DNA from: Rhizobium sp. Q54 | Lineage (GTDB): Bacteria > Pseudomonadota > Alphaproteobacteria > SMXS01 | Reading direction: 5' to 3' | Assembly (NCBI GenBank): GCA_945872035.1 | Contig: CAMBYA010000109.1 | Location: 1-7,528, forward strand | Length of the DNA: 7,528 bases | Part shown: piece after piece, positions 5,939-7,528 of the stretch | Numbering within the stretch: position 1 is the stretch's first letter | Layout: each line of letters opens with the position of its first letter | Notes under the pieces: model-generated | What the model was told of the DNA's origin: nothing | The model's database searches: none | Seen by the model: only the letters and a program-made list of their open reading frames with translations | Translations under genes and position numbers: made by a program

Positions 5939-5969
5939 ATACTAGGGTCGAGCCACTGATCATCGTCAA
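5939..5969 (-). promoter_or_regulatory. Candidate promoter of the HNH gene giving a leaderless transcript
   Basis: On the minus strand TTGACG (complement 5964-5969, five of six to the -35 consensus) is followed after 19 bases by TAGTAT (complement 5939-5944, four of six). Only six bases separate this -10 from the HNH start codon, so transcription would begin at or beside the ATG. This fits the missing ribosome site. The 19-base spacer is longer than ideal. Confidence 0.4.
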
Positions 5970-5973
5970 CCGG

Positions 5974-6543
5974 ATGCACACCATGAATCTCCATGACCTG
6001 GCCGCCGACTGCTGGAGGCTGCTCACGGCGGCGCCGGACTCCCGCGATTCGCCGCTGCGCACGCCGGTGCTGGCCAGCGGCCATGGAGACGCGCGCACGG
6101 TCGTGCTCCGCGCCGCCGATGTCGCGGCGAGGACGCTGACGGTTTTCACCGATGCCCGCTCCGCGAAAGCAGCTCAACTGGGCGCCGATCCGCGGGTCTG
6201 CATGGTGTTCTACGATCCGGCGAGCGGCGTCCAGCTCCGTGCCTGGGGCGAGGCGGCGCTGCACGCCGGCGATGCGGTCGCGCGTTCGTGCTGGGACGCC
6301 GCGCCGGCCGTAACGCGCCGACCGTACCTGTCCGCGCCTGGGCCAGGCCTGCCGCTCGAGGCGCCTGGCAACGGTTTGCCCGGCGCCGTGAACGATGTCG
6401 AGCCGGGCTTCGTGAACTTCCTCGTGGCCGTCATCGGCGTCCGGCGGGTGGAGTGGCTGCGTCTGGCGCACACCGGCAATGTCTCGGCCCGATTCGAGTG
6501 GGACGGGGCGGGCGCACTGTCTGCCACCTGGATCGTGCCGTAA
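5974..6543 (+). CDS. Pyridoxamine 5'-phosphate oxidase-family FMN-binding protein
   Basis: This encodes a 189-aa protein of the PNPOx-like split-barrel flavoprotein superfamily, closest in feel to the Alr4036/Pyridox_oxase_2 group (PF12766). Seen are PVLASGHGDARTVVLRA (residues 31-47) with the FMN-contacting Arg41-Arg46 strand, then TVFTDARSAKAAQL (56-69) with Arg62, Ser63 and Lys65 as the phosphate-binding loop. VCMVFYDP and VQLRAWGEA strands follow, then the family RPYLSAPGPG segment and the C-terminal pair of strands FLVAVIGVRRVEWLRL. True PdxH specificity is not implied: relatives are mostly uncharacterised flavoproteins. The start is uncertain. ATG at 5974 is chosen; ATG at 5983 is equally possible, and neither has a good ribosome site. 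The frame stays open further upstream only as antisense of the HNH gene. The VOC gene follows after 60 bases, so co-transcription is likely. Confidence 0.85.
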   Translation: MHTMNLHDLAADCWRLLTAAPDSRDSPLRTPVLASGHGDARTVVLRAADVAARTLTVFTDARSAKAAQLGADPRVCMVFYDPASGVQLRAWGEAALHAGDAVARSCWDAAPAVTRRPYLSAPGPGLPLEAPGNGLPGAVNDVEPGFVNFLVAVIGVRRVEWLRLAHTGNVSARFEWDGAGALSATWIVP

Positions 6544-6603
6544 CCGGTTGCCTCTCGGGTGCGGCGGAGACTAGGCTCGCCGCCGGGGAAAAGGAGAACC
6601 GCC

Positions 6604-7155
6604 ATGAGCAAGATCTACGGACCGATGATCCAGCAGGGCTATATCGTGCCCGACCTGCAGGCGGGCATGGCGCATTGGCTGGCTCGCGGCGTCGGTCCCT
6701 GGTACGTGATCCCGGCCGTCACCATCGACGGCCTGCATTACGGCAAGCCGACCGTCTGCCATATCACCGCTGCCTTCGCCTGCTCGGGCGACCAGCAGAT
6801 CGAGCTGATCGCGCCGCTCGAAGGCTCGGGTCCCAACATCTACAGCGATTACCTGGCGGCCAATCCGGAAGGCGGCATGCAGCACCTGGCGGCCTGGTGC
6901 GATGACGTCGACGCCAAGCTGGCCGAACTCGAGGCGGCGGGCGTGGATTTCGTGGTCGCCCAGCGCTATCCCGGCTCGCATGCCTATCTGGACGTGGCCG
7001 GTTCGCCCGGGGTGATGATCCAGCTCATGCCGACGATCCAGCGCTACCTGGATCTCTACAACAATGGCGTCGCGGCATCGGCCAAATGGGACGGAAGGAC
7101 CGACCCCATTCGCGTAATGGACTGGACCCATCCGGTCGACGTGGACGCTCACTGA
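6604..7155 (+). CDS. VOC (glyoxalase/bleomycin-resistance fold) family protein
   Basis: This encodes a 183-aa protein with one paired beta-alpha-beta-beta-beta module of the vicinal-oxygen-chelate fold, resembling Glyoxalase_4 and methylmalonyl-CoA-epimerase-like proteins. Landmarks are QQGYIVPDLQAGMAHW (10-25), GVGPWYVI (29-36), SGDQQIELIAP (61-71), GGMQHLAAW (90-98) and the last strand SPGVMIQLM (134-142). Likely metal-site positions are Gln10, Glu67, His94 and Gln140; classical members more often carry His and Glu at the first and last positions, so metal use or chemistry may differ. The roughly 40 residues after the fold (YLDLYNNGVAASAKWDG) are seen in steroid/polyketide-type VOC relatives. 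AAGGAG at 6591-6596, seven bases before the ATG at 6604, fixes the start. A 6-bp inverted repeat (6561-6566 with 6578-6583) lies in the gap to the upstream PNPOx-like gene. Substrate unknown. Confidence 0.88.
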   Translation: MSKIYGPMIQQGYIVPDLQAGMAHWLARGVGPWYVIPAVTIDGLHYGKPTVCHITAAFACSGDQQIELIAPLEGSGPNIYSDYLAANPEGGMQHLAAWCDDVDAKLAELEAAGVDFVVAQRYPGSHAYLDVAGSPGVMIQLMPTIQRYLDLYNNGVAASAKWDGRTDPIRVMDWTHPVDVDAH

Positions 7156-7174
7156 CAACCTTTTCACCAAGTCC

Positions 7175-7203
7175 TTGCAACCGGCAATCCTTATGGACTT
7201 AAT
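7175..7203 (+). promoter_or_regulatory. Candidate sigma70-type promoter for the RND adaptor gene
   Basis: TTGCAA (7175-7180) is followed after an optimal 17 bases by CTTAAT (7198-7203); each matches four of six consensus bases. The surrounding 7156-7220 stretch is the most AT-rich in the window, lying between the VOC stop codon and the adaptor start. Transcription would begin around 7210, about 57 bases before the GTG. Confidence 0.5.
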
Positions 7204-7266
7204 TATGCACGGGCGCAGGTAATTGTCCGTCTGGTAAACACGGCCGTCGGGCCGGTGGGGGATGCG

Positions 7267-7528
7267 GTGAGAGGCAAGTGGTGGTTGGTGGGCGTGTGCC
7301 TGACGCTGGGCGCCTGCGATTCTGCATCGCAGAAGGTTCCCACGCCGCAACCCGTGCCCGTTGTCTCGTACACCATCCAGCCCGTTGAGTTCGTCGAGCG
7401 GATCGAGGCGATCGGCACGCTGCACGCCAATGAATCCGTCACGCTTTCAGCTAAGGTCACCGAAAAGGTCGCCCGCGTGCATTTCGAGGATGGCCAGGCG
7501 GCGACCCAGGGCCAGGTGCTGATCGAGT
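7267..7528 (+). CDS. RND-efflux periplasmic adaptor (membrane fusion protein), lipoprotein N-terminus, 5' part
   Basis: The first 87 codons of a gene that runs past the window end are visible. They encode a lipoprotein signal peptide (basic VRGK, hydrophobic WWLVGVCLTL, lipobox LGAC with Cys17). A proline-rich linker (VPTPQPVPVV) leads into the adaptor core: VEFVERIEAIGTLHANESVTLSAKV, then VARVHFEDGQAATQGQVLIE. The last segment is the biotinyl-lipoyl-like half that characterises HlyD/AcrA-type adaptors linking an inner-membrane RND pump to an outer-membrane channel. Asp18 after the lipid-carrying Cys would favour retention in the inner membrane by the E. coli +2 rule. The GTG at 7267 is preferred because it gives a normal signal peptide and has GGGGGA at 7257-7262 just before it; GTG at 7255 is the alternative. 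An RND permease gene is expected next but is not in view. Confidence 0.88.
   Translation, partial: MRGKWWLVGVCLTLGACDSASQKVPTPQPVPVVSYTIQPVEFVERIEAIGTLHANESVTLSAKVTEKVARVHFEDGQAATQGQVLIE

Noticed and set aside
5561..5959. Plus-strand ORF of 132 codons
   Set aside because: Most of it is antisense to the HNH gene, whose zinc-knuckle and HH motifs are unmistakable on the minus strand.
1..7528. CRISPR array, tRNA, rRNA, transposase, prophage or defence cassette
   Set aside because: No regularly spaced repeats, no cloverleaf-like or rRNA sequence, and no recombinase or phage protein seen in any frame. The lone small HNH protein is not enough to call a defence system.

Overview
The window is GC-rich DNA with densely packed genes, high-GC third positions and mostly Shine-Dalgarno-type starts. 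The gene content is a class I-like PHA synthase overlapping an enoyl-ACP reductase, a TIGR03619-like luciferase-fold oxidoreductase, VOC and aldo/keto reductase enzymes, and a small HNH protein ending in KPPDF. This suggests a chromosomal region of an alphaproteobacterium (Rhodospirillales/Hyphomicrobiales-like). That placement is an inference from protein flavour; no rRNA or tRNA is present to confirm it.

Layout. Positions 1-642 hold the 3' part of a luciferase-like monooxygenase gene. After a 177-base gap comes the tightest unit, phaC (820-2661) overlapping fabI (2645-3430) by 17 bases. A 98-base gap with two competing inverted repeats leads to an aldo/keto reductase (3529-4509), closed by a perfect 8-bp hairpin with a TTCG loop. 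Next is a PhzF-family isomerase/epimerase gene (4626-5414), interrupted at codon 182 by an in-frame TAG that removes two catalytic residues; it is annotated as a pseudogene. Its normal stop codon and that of a convergent 24-codon hydrophobic ORF (complement 5436-5510) lie in the two arms of one perfect inverted repeat. The minus-strand island continues with a small HNH endonuclease-family gene (complement 5642-5932), whose candidate promoter would give a nearly leaderless transcript. Plus-strand genes resume with a PNPOx-fold flavoprotein (5974-6543) and a VOC/glyoxalase-fold protein (6604-7155), probably co-transcribed. After a promoter-like sequence, the window ends in the N-terminal lipoprotein part of an RND-type periplasmic adaptor (7267 to the end).

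How the genes work together. Only phaC-fabI looks functionally coupled. PHA synthase polymerises hydroxyacyl-CoA into storage granules, while FabI reduces enoyl thioesters; this family pairing recurs in alphaproteobacteria. The other genes look like a loose series of small redox and isomerase enzymes with no clear common pathway. I see no CRISPR array, transposase, phage gene, tRNA or rRNA. The points most worth checking are the amber-interrupted phzF-like gene, the 24-aa membrane peptide with its own promoter and structured leader, and the shared stop-codon hairpin. I do not see a clear new multi-gene defence or metabolic system.
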